Source of the DNA: an uncultured Lachnospiraceae bacterium
GTDB lineage: Bacteria > Bacillota > Clostridia > Lachnospirales > Lachnospiraceae
Direction: 5' to 3'
Length of the DNA: 64,000 bases
Assembly (NCBI GenBank): GCA_910577045.1
Contig: CAJTLB010000010.1
Location: 1-64,000 of the forward strand
Position numbers and translations under genes: made by a program. The first letter of the stretch is position 1. Each line of letters begins with the position of its first letter. Shown here in pieces: positions 43,850-52,836 of this stretch. The notes beneath the pieces are model-generated. The model made no database searches, had not been told where the DNA came from, and saw only the letters and a program-made list of their open reading frames with translations.

Positions 43850-44767
43850 ATGTTATTTGGCATAAATAATGGAAGTATAAATGAAATAAAGGAATTTGAA
43901 TTTACTTCAGAAAAAGAATTGCAGTTGTTATGTGAAAATAATTTAATGAAATTAGTTAATTTATATTTTGTAGATACAGAATTTACTGTTTCTAATTTTA
44001 GGTTAGATACAGTTGCCTTTGATTCAGAAGCAAATGCTTTTGTTATTATTGAATATAAAAATAAAAGAAATATAAGTGTTATTGATCAAGGGTATACATA
44101 TTTATCAACTATGTTTAACCATAAAGCAGATTTTGTTTTAAGGTATAATATGAAATTTGAGGAAAAAAAGGATATAAATGATTTTGACTGGTCACAATCG
44201 AGAATAATTTTTATTAGTACAAATTTTACAAAGTATCAAATTAATTCAATTAATTTCAAGGATTTACCTATTGAATTATGGAAAATAAAAAGATATAACA
44301 ATAATACTATTTCTTTTGAACAAATTTTATCAGTAAATTCTAATGAAAGTATAAAAACAATTGCTCCTGTATTCGATTCAGATGTAAAGCAGGAAGTATT
44401 TAAAAGTACAAAGACATATTCAGAAAGAGATTTGTTGGATAAAGCTTCAAGTTTTATTATAGATATATATAACGAATTAAAAGATTATATTTTAAGTTTA
44501 GATGATAATATAATAATTAATCCAACAAAACTATATATAGGGTTTAATAGGAGTAGAAAAAGCATAATATCAATAAAGCCTCAAAAGAATTCCATTATTT
44601 TATGGATAAATGCAGAACCTCAAAATATTATCGATCCACAGGGAATAATAAAAGATGTAACCAATATAGGACATCATGGAAATGGCAATTCTCAAATAAA
44701 GATAATTGATAATAAAAATATTGGTTATATTGAGGATTTATTGAAAACTTATGTCAGTACATTATAA
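43850..44767 (+). CDS. nuclease-like protein with DUF5655 C-terminus
   Basis: This 305-residue protein has an N-terminal PD-(D/E)xK-like core: FRLDTVAFDSEANAFVIIEYKNKRN, with Asp in RLD and Glu-x-Lys in IEYKN, near residues 50-75. The C-terminal part ends WINAEPQNIIDPQGIIKDVTNIGHHGNGNSQIKI, the DUF5655 pattern. Related proteins are annotated as endonuclease-like and occur in defence islands. The ATG at 43850 has AGGGTGA before it. Base composition is far richer in AT than the flanking core genes. It lies 240 bases before the DUF262/HEPN pair; co-function is inferred. Confidence 0.78.
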   Translation: MLFGINNGSINEIKEFEFTSEKELQLLCENNLMKLVNLYFVDTEFTVSNFRLDTVAFDSEANAFVIIEYKNKRNISVIDQGYTYLSTMFNHKADFVLRYNMKFEEKKDINDFDWSQSRIIFISTNFTKYQINSINFKDLPIELWKIKRYNNNTISFEQILSVNSNESIKTIAPVFDSDVKQEVFKSTKTYSERDLLDKASSFIIDIYNELKDYILSLDDNIIINPTKLYIGFNRSRKSIISIKPQKNSIILWINAEPQNIIDPQGIIKDVTNIGHHGNGNSQIKIIDNKNIGYIEDLLKTYVSTL

Positions 44768-44901
44768 AAATTATTATAATATAAAAATTCAATAGAATTT
44801 TGAAAGAATAAAATTATGTAATTATATTGGGCAAGAAAAAACAAACATTTTTTTATTGGCTTTAGATTGTCAAATTACTAGATAGTATTTCAAAAAATGG
44901 G

Positions 44902-44929
44902 TTGTTAATTTTAGGGTATTTGTTATAAT
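44902..44929 (+). promoter_or_regulatory. promoter of the DUF262/HEPN pair
   Basis: TTGTTA (44902-44907), 16 bases and TATAAT (44924-44929), the latter preceded by TGT as an extended -10. The GATAGGAGAAAATT ribosome site follows before ATG 45007. Confidence 0.7.
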
Positions 44930-45006
44930 ATAAATATGATAGTATAATGAGATTAAGGTAAAAATGGGAATATATTCAGTATTAAATATAATGATAGGAG
45001 AAAATT

Positions 45007-46119
45007 ATGTTAGCTAATGAAATGGTTATTAAAGCGATAGATAATCAAGCAAAATCTGTTAAAACCAAAAGTCTTGATATTTCATTTAATGAATTATTAG
45101 ATATGTACAATAATCAAGAATTAATTATTAATCCTGATTATCAAAGAATGTTTCGATGGTCAGAAGAAAAGCAATCTATGTTTATTGAGTCGCTAATTCT
45201 AGAAATGCCATTACCACCTATTTTTGTAATAGAAAGTGAGGATGGGAATTATGAGCTAATTGATGGATTGCAGAGGATATCAACATATTTGCATTTTAGA
45301 TATAAAGATATAGAAGAGGATATTCGGAAGGATTTTTGTTCCGACAGGATTAAGTCAGAATTAGTTTTGATAGGATGTGATATAGTAAAAGAGCTAAATG
45401 AATATACTTTTGATGATTTGCCTAGGGCAGTTCAATTAAAACTTAAACGTAATTTTATACGAATGGAAGTTTTAAGAAAAGAAACAGATACAAATTTACG
45501 TTATCATATGTTTAAGCGATTAAATACAGGAGGGGAATTATTAAGTCACCAAGAGGTACGCAATTGCACAATACGATTATTAGGAAATGAATTTAATAAT
45601 TTTATTATAGAGTGTAGTGAATATGAGTATTTTAAAAAGGCAATTGCTAATGTTGTAGATGATTATGTAATTACTAAAAAGGATCAAGAGTTAGTGCTTA
45701 GATATTTTGCATTAAAAAATAATTTGGTAAATTATAAAAAAGATTTAGATTTCTTTTTGACAGATTACATGGAAAAAGTGACAACAAGAGAATTACCTTT
45801 TGATTATTCTAAAGAAAAAGAAATATTTGAAAAAACATTTAAATGTATTTATGAAACCGATGGTAAAAATGCCTTTTCAAGTGTAATAAATTTAGAAGAA
45901 AATAAATTTAAAACAGATATAATTATGTATTTCTATGATAGTTTTACTTGTGGAATAGCCCAGTGTGCAGATATATTGGAAACAAAGACACCAAAATCTT
46001 TGAAAGATGCTTTAAATTTGCTGAGAAAAAATACAGATTTTTTAAAAACTAGAACTGGTGGGAAAAGGAATACAGAAGAAAGAATTGCATTAGTAGAGAA
46101 TGCAGTAAGAAATTGTTAA
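45007..46119 (+). CDS. DUF262 (GmrSD/ParB-like N-domain) protein
   Basis: This 370-residue protein has the DUF262 signatures NPDYQRMFRWSEEKQSMFIESL (about 42-63), PLPPIFVIE and DGLQRISTYLHF with DGLQR at 86-90. That motif binds or cleaves nucleotide or DNA in the ParB/Srx-like fold used by GmrSD and related anti-phage proteins. It lacks the DUF1524 HNH nuclease half of GmrSD. That role may be replaced by the HEPN protein that starts one base after its stop. It is probably the sensor or NTPase half of an abortive-infection pair. Confidence 0.88.
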   Translation: MLANEMVIKAIDNQAKSVKTKSLDISFNELLDMYNNQELIINPDYQRMFRWSEEKQSMFIESLILEMPLPPIFVIESEDGNYELIDGLQRISTYLHFRYKDIEEDIRKDFCSDRIKSELVLIGCDIVKELNEYTFDDLPRAVQLKLKRNFIRMEVLRKETDTNLRYHMFKRLNTGGELLSHQEVRNCTIRLLGNEFNNFIIECSEYEYFKKAIANVVDDYVITKKDQELVLRYFALKNNLVNYKKDLDFFLTDYMEKVTTRELPFDYSKEKEIFEKTFKCIYETDGKNAFSSVINLEENKFKTDIIMYFYDSFTCGIAQCADILETKTPKSLKDALNLLRKNTDFLKTRTGGKRNTEERIALVENAVRNC

Positions 46120-46120
46120 T

Positions 46121-46795
46121 ATGCAAGATATTCTTGAGTTTAGAAGTGATATGGAGGAGTCTCTTTCCTGGCGTATAAATGAGATTATAACCTTGAAAAA
46201 TTTGTTGCGTGAAGATAATAATGTTCCCGTTGTAAAAACACTTATTGTTATGTTATATGCACATTTTGAAGGGTTTTTTAAAGATTGTTTGGAATGTTAT
46301 ATTAGGTATATAAATTCAACAGAACTATTATTAAATAAATTTAGTGATTCCATAATAACAGCATCTTTAAATAGAGAATATGCAGCTTTTGAAAATATGA
46401 ATAGAAAATGTAAAGAATTGACTTCTGTACCACCGACAGAAGAATTTTTACATAAATTTCATAGGAGAAGAGAATTAACACAAAAATTAGCCTCTGATTA
46501 TTTAAATCGCAAGATTCGCATTGATGAAAAAATAATTAATACAAAGTCTAACCTTGATTATAGTGTAGTACAAGAGAATATGTATGTTTTAGGATTAGAT
46601 TATAATTATTTTTCTGATAAGCAAGATACTATTACAAAATTAGTTAGATTAAGGAACTCAGTAGCTCATGGTTCACAAAAAGAACCAATTGAATTTACAG
46701 AGTTTGAGAAAATTGAAAAAGATATTTTTGAGGTTATGGAGGAGATAATAAAATATTTGTTTGAATTTTGTTCAGAAGAAAAATATTTGAAATAA
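46121..46795 (+). CDS. HEPN-domain protein (MAE_28990-like)
   Basis: This 224-residue all-helical protein has the HEPN RNase signature Rx4H in RLRNSVAHG (Arg178, His183), preceded by VVKTLIVMLYAHFEGFFKDCLECYIRYI, typical of MAE_28990/MAE_18760 proteins. HEPN proteins are often toxins that cut RNA when activated. It starts one base after the DUF262 stop, without a strong ribosome site, so translation is coupled. The pair is best read as a two-gene defence unit. A hairpin terminator follows and is shared with trpS. Confidence 0.85.
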   Translation: MQDILEFRSDMEESLSWRINEIITLKNLLREDNNVPVVKTLIVMLYAHFEGFFKDCLECYIRYINSTELLLNKFSDSIITASLNREYAAFENMNRKCKELTSVPPTEEFLHKFHRRRELTQKLASDYLNRKIRIDEKIINTKSNLDYSVVQENMYVLGLDYNYFSDKQDTITKLVRLRNSVAHGSQKEPIEFTEFEKIEKDIFEVMEEIIKYLFEFCSEEKYLK

Positions 46796-46866
46796 GGTTA
46801 TTAGGAATAAATTTGTAATTATTTTTTAGCAATGGAAAATTAGTATATTTTCTAAAATATTAAAAG

Positions 46867-46896
46867 AGGCACTCTATACAAAGAAGTGCCTTTTTT
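46867..46896. terminator. bidirectional terminator between HEPN gene and trpS
   Basis: AGGCACT (46867-46873) pairs with AGTGCCT (46885-46891), followed by Ts on the plus strand and by CTCTTTT on the minus strand. It serves the two convergent genes. Confidence 0.88.
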
Positions 46897-46915
46897 ATAC
46901 TTTTTGTTTTAATAT

Positions 46916-48016
46916 TTACTTAGATGGAATATTTTCTAAAAACCGTTTAGCCTGCGCCTGTATTAAGTCTTGGTCTTCAAAATAATTAATTTTCATAGCA
47001 CGTTTTACTTCTGAAAGAGTTTGTGCAGCAACAGCTTCAGCTTTTTGACTTCCCTTTTTTAAGATTTCATAAATTGCAGGGATATCTTTTTCAAATTCTT
47101 TCCTACGTGCACGGATAGGGGAAAGTTCTTCCTGAAGGACAGTGTTTAAGAATTTCTTTATTTTAATATCGCCTAAACCGCCACGGCTATAGTGTTCCTT
47201 TACTTCATCTAAACACTGGTAATCTGGAAAATATTCTGCAAAATGTTCTGGTTTAGAAAATGCGTCTAAATATACGAATACAGGGTTTCCTTCTACTTGC
47301 CCAGGATCATCTACATGGATATGGTTAGGGTCTGTATACATGCCCATAATTTTTTTCTTAACTTCATCTTCTGGATCAGATAAATAAATACAGTTATTTA
47401 AAGATTTACTCATCTTTGCCTTGCCGTCTATGCCAGGGAGACGTAGGCAAGCTTTATTATCGGGAAGTAAGCTATCAGGTTCTACTAATACCTCATCATA
47501 AACAGAATTAAAACGCCTTACAATTTCTTTAGTTTGTTCTATCATAGGAAGCTGATCTTCGCCAACAGGGACAGTAGTTGCTTTAAATGCAGTAATATCA
47601 GCAGCTTGGCTAATAGGGTACGTAAAAAAGCCGACAGGGATACTAGTTTCAAAATTCCGCATCTGTATTTCTGATTTTACAGTAGGGTTCCTTTGGAGGC
47701 GGGATACAGTTACTAAGTTCATATAGTAAAAAGAAAGCTCACAAAGTTCTGGAATTTGTGATTGAATAAATAAAGTAGAAATATCCGGGTCTAATCCACA
47801 AGAAAGATAATCCAATGCCACTTCAATAATATTTTGCCGTACCTTTTCAGGATTATCCGCATTATCTGTAAGAGCTTGTGCATCAGCAATCATAATAAAA
47901 GTTTCATCATAATCACCAGAATTTTGCAACTTTATCCTATGTTTCAAAGAACCCACATAATGCCCTACATGGAGTTTACCAGTAGGCCTGTCACCTGTTA
48001 AAATAATCTTACCCAT
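46916..48016 (-). CDS. trpS: tryptophanyl-tRNA synthetase
   Basis: This 366-residue class I synthetase starts MGKIILTGDRPTGKLHVGHYVGSL, with the HIGH-like motif as HVGH. The KMSKS motif appears as KAKMSKSLNN, and ADITAFKATTVPVGEDQ binds substrate. It attaches Trp to tRNA-Trp. ATG 48016 is chosen because related proteins begin there and GGGAG lies ten bases before it; ATG 48043 is in frame. No T-box is seen upstream, unlike proS. Confidence 0.96.
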   Translation of the reverse strand: MGKIILTGDRPTGKLHVGHYVGSLKHRIKLQNSGDYDETFIMIADAQALTDNADNPEKVRQNIIEVALDYLSCGLDPDISTLFIQSQIPELCELSFYYMNLVTVSRLQRNPTVKSEIQMRNFETSIPVGFFTYPISQAADITAFKATTVPVGEDQLPMIEQTKEIVRRFNSVYDEVLVEPDSLLPDNKACLRLPGIDGKAKMSKSLNNCIYLSDPEDEVKKKIMGMYTDPNHIHVDDPGQVEGNPVFVYLDAFSKPEHFAEYFPDYQCLDEVKEHYSRGGLGDIKIKKFLNTVLQEELSPIRARRKEFEKDIPAIYEILKKGSQKAEAVAAQTLSEVKRAMKINYFEDQDLIQAQAKRFLENIPSK

Positions 48017-48168
48017 TCCAAAACAACTCCCTTCAATAATCATTAAAATAATATATAGATACTAACATTAGTCCATTGAAAAGTCAAGTTGCCAATAAGG
48101 AAGATATTTATTATCTTTTTTATGAGACAAACCGTACCAATTTCCCCATTCATCTGTTCGATAAACAG

Positions 48169-48261
48169 TTTACGAATAAAAACTTTCCTGCTATAATGAA
48201 AATAGTTGAGCACGGGAGTGCGAAACTATTTTTGCCCAAACGGAACGAAGTGGAGTTTGGG
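48169..48261 (+). promoter_or_regulatory. promoter and inverted repeats of the SWIM-MoxR-VWA operon
   Basis: TTTACG (48169-48174), 17 bases and TATAAT (48192-48197), with TGC before it, form an extended -10 promoter. An inverted repeat, AATAGTT (48201-48207) with AACTATT (48224-48230) and inner GCAC/GTGC, begins at the expected start site and ends in a T run. A second, CCCAAAC (48235-48241) with GTTTGGG (48255-48261), follows. They could be an operator, an attenuator, or both. No gene is seen between 48017 and 48342. Confidence 0.7.
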
Positions 48262-48342
48262 AAACCCATTTGTTTTTATGGAATGAGGAACGAATGGAAT
48301 AAAAAATAAGGTAAAATTTTAAAAGAAATAGGGGTGACTTAC

Positions 48343-49806
48343 ATGCAACAGATAACAGAACAGCAGATTCTTGCCATTGCGCCTAATCCAGCGGCAGCAT
48401 CAAATGGGAAGAAAATATCACAAAAGGGGGGTTTTGTCCGTCTGGAAAAGTCAGCGGATGAGACATTTTACATGGGAGAGTGCACAGGAAGCGGAAGGAG
48501 TAATTATATTACTTCAGCAGATTTTATAAATCCAGAAGCTCCCGTATACCGCTGTTCCTGCCCAAGCAGGCAATTTCCATGCAAACATAGTTTAGCGTTG
48601 CTTTACGAAATGGTAGCACAGAAGGAATTTACTGTTTGTGAAATCCCAGAAGCTATTTTAAAGAAGCGGGAAAAGAAGCAACCAAAGGAAAAAGAAACTA
48701 TATCCGAAGAGGATATGACGCCAGAGGAAGCAGCAAAAGCAGCAAAGAAAAAGGAAGCTTCCAAAAGGGCAAGCAAAGCTGCAAAGTCAAAGAAACTGAA
48801 AAAGCAATTAGAAGGGCTTGAAATGGCAGCAAAGCTAGTGCAGGATTTGATGAGGGCTGGTCTTGGCACAATGGGGGGAACTGCACTAGAAACGTATAGG
48901 CAACTTTCCAAACAATTGGGGGATTATTATTTACCGGGCCCACAGAGATTGCTAAACGAGTTGATTTTAGAGATTGCAGCCTTCCAAAAAGATGGCAAAG
49001 AGGAACATTATGAGGCATGTATAGATGTTTTGGAGAAACTTTGGACATTAGTAAAGAAATCCCGCCAGTATTTAACAGAGAAATTAGAAAAAGATGCTAT
49101 TGATCAAGATGATAATTTATTATATGAGGAATTAGGTGGTATTTGGAAGTTATCTGAATTGGTGGAAATTGGAAAAGGGAAAAAGAATATTAGCCTTGTA
49201 CAGCTTGCCTTTTGGGTAGATTATAAAGAGGCCAGAAAAGAATATATTGATATTGGCTGTTGGGCAGATTTAGCGACAGGGGAAGTTTATAAAACCTATA
49301 ATTACCGGCCTCTTAAGGCATTACAATATGTAAAGCAGGAAGACTCTATATTTGGAGTAGCAGATATACCAGAGGCTGCTTGTTATCCAGGAGATGGGAA
49401 TTTAAGGATAAGATGGGATGGAGCAAATATGCGCCCAGTGGAAGAAAGCGAGCTGGAAAAGTTAATGGCTATGGCATCTTCTTCTTTGGCAACAGAAGTA
49501 AAAGCTGCAAAAAATTTATTGAAAAATGCAATGGCAGATCCAATGCTGTTCCGTTTAATTGCTTTTGAACAGATTGGGAGGACAGAACAAGGCATAGTGC
49601 TTTGTGCAGGAGGAGATACGATTTTACTTGGGGATGCGCCAGGTATGGAAGAGACTACTAACCGAATTGCTATCCTGCCAAGTAAAGAACTTTTGCAGAA
49701 CCAAGTGTTGTTAGGTGCTTTTTATTATGATAAAGCAGAAAGACGTTTTAAATTGCAGCCATTTAGTATTATTACAAAGACAAATATTGTTAGGTTGCTG
49801 TATTAA
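48343..49806 (+). CDS. SWIM zinc-finger protein
   Basis: This 487-residue protein has a SWIM zinc finger near its start: YRCSCPSRQFPCKHSLAL, with Cys71, Cys73, Cys80 and His82 (CxCx6CxH). A Lys/Ala/Glu-rich charged stretch (about 105-155) follows, then a long helical and beta region of no named family. SWIM fingers bind DNA or protein. It is first in a tight operon with HEAT-like, MoxR, DUF5682 and VWA genes, an order I know from other bacteria. ATG 48343 lies after AGGGGTGA. The role may be target recognition. Confidence 0.88.
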   Translation: MQQITEQQILAIAPNPAAASNGKKISQKGGFVRLEKSADETFYMGECTGSGRSNYITSADFINPEAPVYRCSCPSRQFPCKHSLALLYEMVAQKEFTVCEIPEAILKKREKKQPKEKETISEEDMTPEEAAKAAKKKEASKRASKAAKSKKLKKQLEGLEMAAKLVQDLMRAGLGTMGGTALETYRQLSKQLGDYYLPGPQRLLNELILEIAAFQKDGKEEHYEACIDVLEKLWTLVKKSRQYLTEKLEKDAIDQDDNLLYEELGGIWKLSELVEIGKGKKNISLVQLAFWVDYKEARKEYIDIGCWADLATGEVYKTYNYRPLKALQYVKQEDSIFGVADIPEAACYPGDGNLRIRWDGANMRPVEESELEKLMAMASSSLATEVKAAKNLLKNAMADPMLFRLIAFEQIGRTEQGIVLCAGGDTILLGDAPGMEETTNRIAILPSKELLQNQVLLGAFYYDKAERRFKLQPFSIITKTNIVRLLY

Positions 49807-49817
49807 GGAGGGCAGAT

Positions 49818-51713
49818 ATGGATATTTCACCTTTATATGAATTACGTACAAGATTAAAGACCGCTATTATTGCCGGGACAAATTTGCTGTCAGAGGATTT
49901 TCGTTTGAAAAGGGCAGTAGAAGCCATACAGCCATTGCTTTCTGCTTCTCCTGTATTTGCAAAGATTGGGCAGCTTACAACTATGCTTTTGTCACCGGAA
50001 AAAGGAGAAAAAGAAGGGCTTTTATTAGATACGATTGCTTTGTTAGATGCAGTACTTTTAACACAAGGGGCAGTATCTGTTCCTGGTACAGTAGAGCCAA
50101 TACAGACATGGGACTATGGCACGGCTGTTACCAATGCCCCTTATTCAGTAGTAAGCGCATTATTAGATGCGTTAAAAAACTCAGGGAATGGGCGCTACAG
50201 TTATGTGGTAGATACATATCATGAACATAAAGAGTTATTCCAAGATTACCGTGTAAAAGTAGCTATGGTAGATGCGCTGGGGGCTTCTTATGCAGAACTT
50301 GCGGAACAAGTGGCAGATTGGTTAAAGGAAGACGGGGAAAATATTATTCCACTACTAATGAATGGTTTTGATCCAAAAGGAAAGAAGGAAATGGTGCGGA
50401 GAGTCCAGATATTGGATGCCGTGGCAAAAGGAAAGGTAAATGATTTTTATTGGAAGCAATTAGAGACTGCGGAAAAAGATGTACGTTATGCGTTAATTTA
50501 TGCTTTACGCCATTGCCCAGAAAATACAGCACGCCTTATGGAAATGACAAAAACAGAAAAAGGAACATCCAAAAAGGCTGCTTATTATGCGTTGGCATGT
50601 CAGGATTCAGAAGAAATAAAAGAGTTCTTCCAAGGATTAATGGAGAAAAAGCCAGAGGATGTAGTAAAGTATTTGGAAGTATCCCATACAGAATGGGCAT
50701 CTGAATTTGTGGCAAAAAAATTTAAAGAATTATTGGTTCCATGGGCAAACTCAAGTGCAAATGTAGATGTATCAAAAGAAGATAAAAAGAAGCTCCTAGC
50801 AATTGATGTGTATATGGATGCAATCTTAAATAAGAGTGGCAAGGAAGTGGAGGAATGTTATAGGAAAGCGTTCGAAGTAGGGACATGTTTAGATAAGGCA
50901 CGTGCAAGTGCAAAAGCCACATATGGTGCTGGCTTGCAAAGTATGATGTCCGGCAGGCTTTATCATAGTATTTTAGTGAATGTAGATAAGGGATTGTGTA
51001 ATTTGGCAGTCGAACTTTATGAAAAGGCGAAAGGGACAGAGATAGAAGCCCAATATTTTCAGCCTGCATTTATAGCAAAGCTTTTAACAGAAGAAGATTG
51101 TAGTGCATGGTTAAGGGAACAGATGAAGAAACGGGTATTCATGGATTATTCCTCTGACAAGAAAAGCCAATCTGTAATATCATATTTAGAAAGGTATTTA
51201 ACTGTTTTACAATGGGATCCTATAAGAAAAGAATATGTTATTTCTATGGGAATAACAGATCCAGTATATGGGAAATACCAAACGGTATGCCAAAGTGTGA
51301 AACAAAGGATACCAGGGGCATTTACAGAGCTAATTATGGAACTAGGAAGTATAAATTTGGATAGGGTGTTATCTAATTGCTTGAATATAGAAGATAAGGA
51401 ATATAGTGATAAGTTATTAGATTATTTTTATAAAAGGGCATTAATTGTCCAAAATAATAGAATGTATTGTTCCATTTTAAAGGAACATGGATATCCGTTC
51501 TGTGAGAATTTAGCTGTTAATTACTTTAAAAGAAAGGGAGTTGTTGATAGGTGGGAGCTGACTTGGCAGATTGATACATTGCCAGGAAGCAGCGAAGAAA
51601 AGATAAAAGAATTTGAAAGAGTCTGTGAGTTAATGAAAAGTGGCAAGCTGAAAAAGAGGAATATTACAGATGAATGGCTTGAACAATATAGGCAACAAGT
51701 AAAATTTGGTTAA
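49818..51713 (+). CDS. HEAT-like helical repeat protein of the MoxR/VWA operon
   Basis: This 631-residue protein is almost entirely helical, with repeat-like units such as DVRYALIYALRHCPENTARLMEM and SKKAAYYALACQDSEEIKEFFQGL spaced as HEAT or ARM repeats. No catalytic motif, signal or membrane segment is visible. In related operons this position is held by DUF5691 or other scaffold proteins; I cannot prove that it is the same family. AAGGAGGGCAGAT precedes the ATG, 11 bases after the SWIM stop. The likely role is a scaffold or regulator of the ATPase. Confidence 0.7.
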   Translation: MDISPLYELRTRLKTAIIAGTNLLSEDFRLKRAVEAIQPLLSASPVFAKIGQLTTMLLSPEKGEKEGLLLDTIALLDAVLLTQGAVSVPGTVEPIQTWDYGTAVTNAPYSVVSALLDALKNSGNGRYSYVVDTYHEHKELFQDYRVKVAMVDALGASYAELAEQVADWLKEDGENIIPLLMNGFDPKGKKEMVRRVQILDAVAKGKVNDFYWKQLETAEKDVRYALIYALRHCPENTARLMEMTKTEKGTSKKAAYYALACQDSEEIKEFFQGLMEKKPEDVVKYLEVSHTEWASEFVAKKFKELLVPWANSSANVDVSKEDKKKLLAIDVYMDAILNKSGKEVEECYRKAFEVGTCLDKARASAKATYGAGLQSMMSGRLYHSILVNVDKGLCNLAVELYEKAKGTEIEAQYFQPAFIAKLLTEEDCSAWLREQMKKRVFMDYSSDKKSQSVISYLERYLTVLQWDPIRKEYVISMGITDPVYGKYQTVCQSVKQRIPGAFTELIMELGSINLDRVLSNCLNIEDKEYSDKLLDYFYKRALIVQNNRMYCSILKEHGYPFCENLAVNYFKRKGVVDRWELTWQIDTLPGSSEEKIKEFERVCELMKSGKLKKRNITDEWLEQYRQQVKFG

Positions 51714-51733
51714 AGAAAGGAAAGGATGAAAAG

Positions 51734-52816
51734 ATGGAACAAGTATTAAGGCTGCCTGCAGAGCAGCTTTTCCAGAAAGAAATTGACGCATTGATTGCAG
51801 CAGAAAAGGACCCAATACCTACGGGCTGGCGTATGTCACCACGTTCTGTACGTACTTATATTTGTGGCGGGAAAGTAAAAGGAACTATGATTACACCAAA
51901 GTACATAGGCCATGAAAGGTTAGTAGAGATAGCAATTTCTACATTAATAACAGACCGTGCACTATTGTTAATTGGAGAACCTGGTACGGCAAAGAGCTGG
52001 CTGTCCGAGCATTTAACAGCAGCGATTAATGGAGATTCTACAAAGGTAATCCAGGGTACGGCAGGCACAACAGAAGAGCAGATCCGTTATTCTTGGAACT
52101 ATGCCATGTTAATTGCAAATGGGCCATCGCCAGAGGCAATGTTGAAAAGCCCTATTTTTAACGCAATGGAAACAGGGACAATCGCTAGGATGGAGGAAAT
52201 TTCCCGTTGTGCATCAGAAGTGCAAGATGCCTTGATTTCTATTTTATCTGAAAAAAGAATTTCTGTGCCAGAACTTAGTATTGAGGTTCCAGCACAAAAA
52301 GGCTTCTCTGTAATTGCTACAGCAAATACCCGTGATAAGGGTGTGAATGAAATGTCTGCCGCTTTAAAGAGGCGTTTTAATATTATTGTTTTACCTGCCC
52401 CAGCAAATCTTGAGGCAGAGATGGAAATTGTCCGTACTAGGGTAGCGCAACTTTCAGCAGGGTTAGATTTGAATGCTGGCCTTCCAGATGAAGATACAGT
52501 CGAAAGAGTATGTACAATATTCCGTGAATTGCGGAGAGGGGAAACCTTGGACCGGACTCAGAAGGTAAAAACTCCAAGCGGAGTGCTTTCTACAGCAGAA
52601 GCTATCTCATTATTATGCAATAGTATGGCACTTGCTGGCAGTTTTGGGAATGGTACGATTAGTGAAGAAGATTTAGCAGCAGGGTTACAGGGGGCTGTAG
52701 TAAAGGACGAAGATAAAGATAATGTTGCTTGGAAAGAATATTTAGAGAATGTAATGAAGAAAAGAGGAGCACGGTGGTCTGGATTGTACAAGGCATGTAA
52801 GGAGCTGAATCATTGA
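51734..52816 (+). CDS. MoxR-type AAA+ ATPase
   Basis: This 360-residue ATPase has Walker A GEPGTAKS (81-88), an acidic Walker B ending RMEEISR (about 152-158), sensor 1 in VIATANTRDKG (about 193-203) and an arginine-finger region ALKRRFNIIVLPAP. The insert and order fit the MoxR group. MoxR ATPases work as chaperones with VWA partners, often to insert metals or switch a target complex. A VWA gene closes the same operon. AAAGGATGAAAAG precedes the ATG. Confidence 0.93.
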   Translation: MEQVLRLPAEQLFQKEIDALIAAEKDPIPTGWRMSPRSVRTYICGGKVKGTMITPKYIGHERLVEIAISTLITDRALLLIGEPGTAKSWLSEHLTAAINGDSTKVIQGTAGTTEEQIRYSWNYAMLIANGPSPEAMLKSPIFNAMETGTIARMEEISRCASEVQDALISILSEKRISVPELSIEVPAQKGFSVIATANTRDKGVNEMSAALKRRFNIIVLPAPANLEAEMEIVRTRVAQLSAGLDLNAGLPDEDTVERVCTIFRELRRGETLDRTQKVKTPSGVLSTAEAISLLCNSMALAGSFGNGTISEEDLAAGLQGAVVKDEDKDNVAWKEYLENVMKKRGARWSGLYKACKELNH

Positions 52817-52836
52817 CCCATGCGGGAGGTATAAAT

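Noticed and set aside
44856..44880. TTGGCTTTAGATTGTCAA, like the IS605 hairpin loop
   Set aside because: Only the loop-like words match; no stem, no TTCAC and no left-end text.
48076..48309. 77-codon frame before the SWIM gene
   Set aside because: It has a TTG start, no ribosome site, runs through the promoter and two hairpins, and resembles no family.
48603..49048. Long minus-strand frames inside the SWIM gene
   Set aside because: They mirror the Lys/Ala-rich stretch of the real gene and lack start signals.
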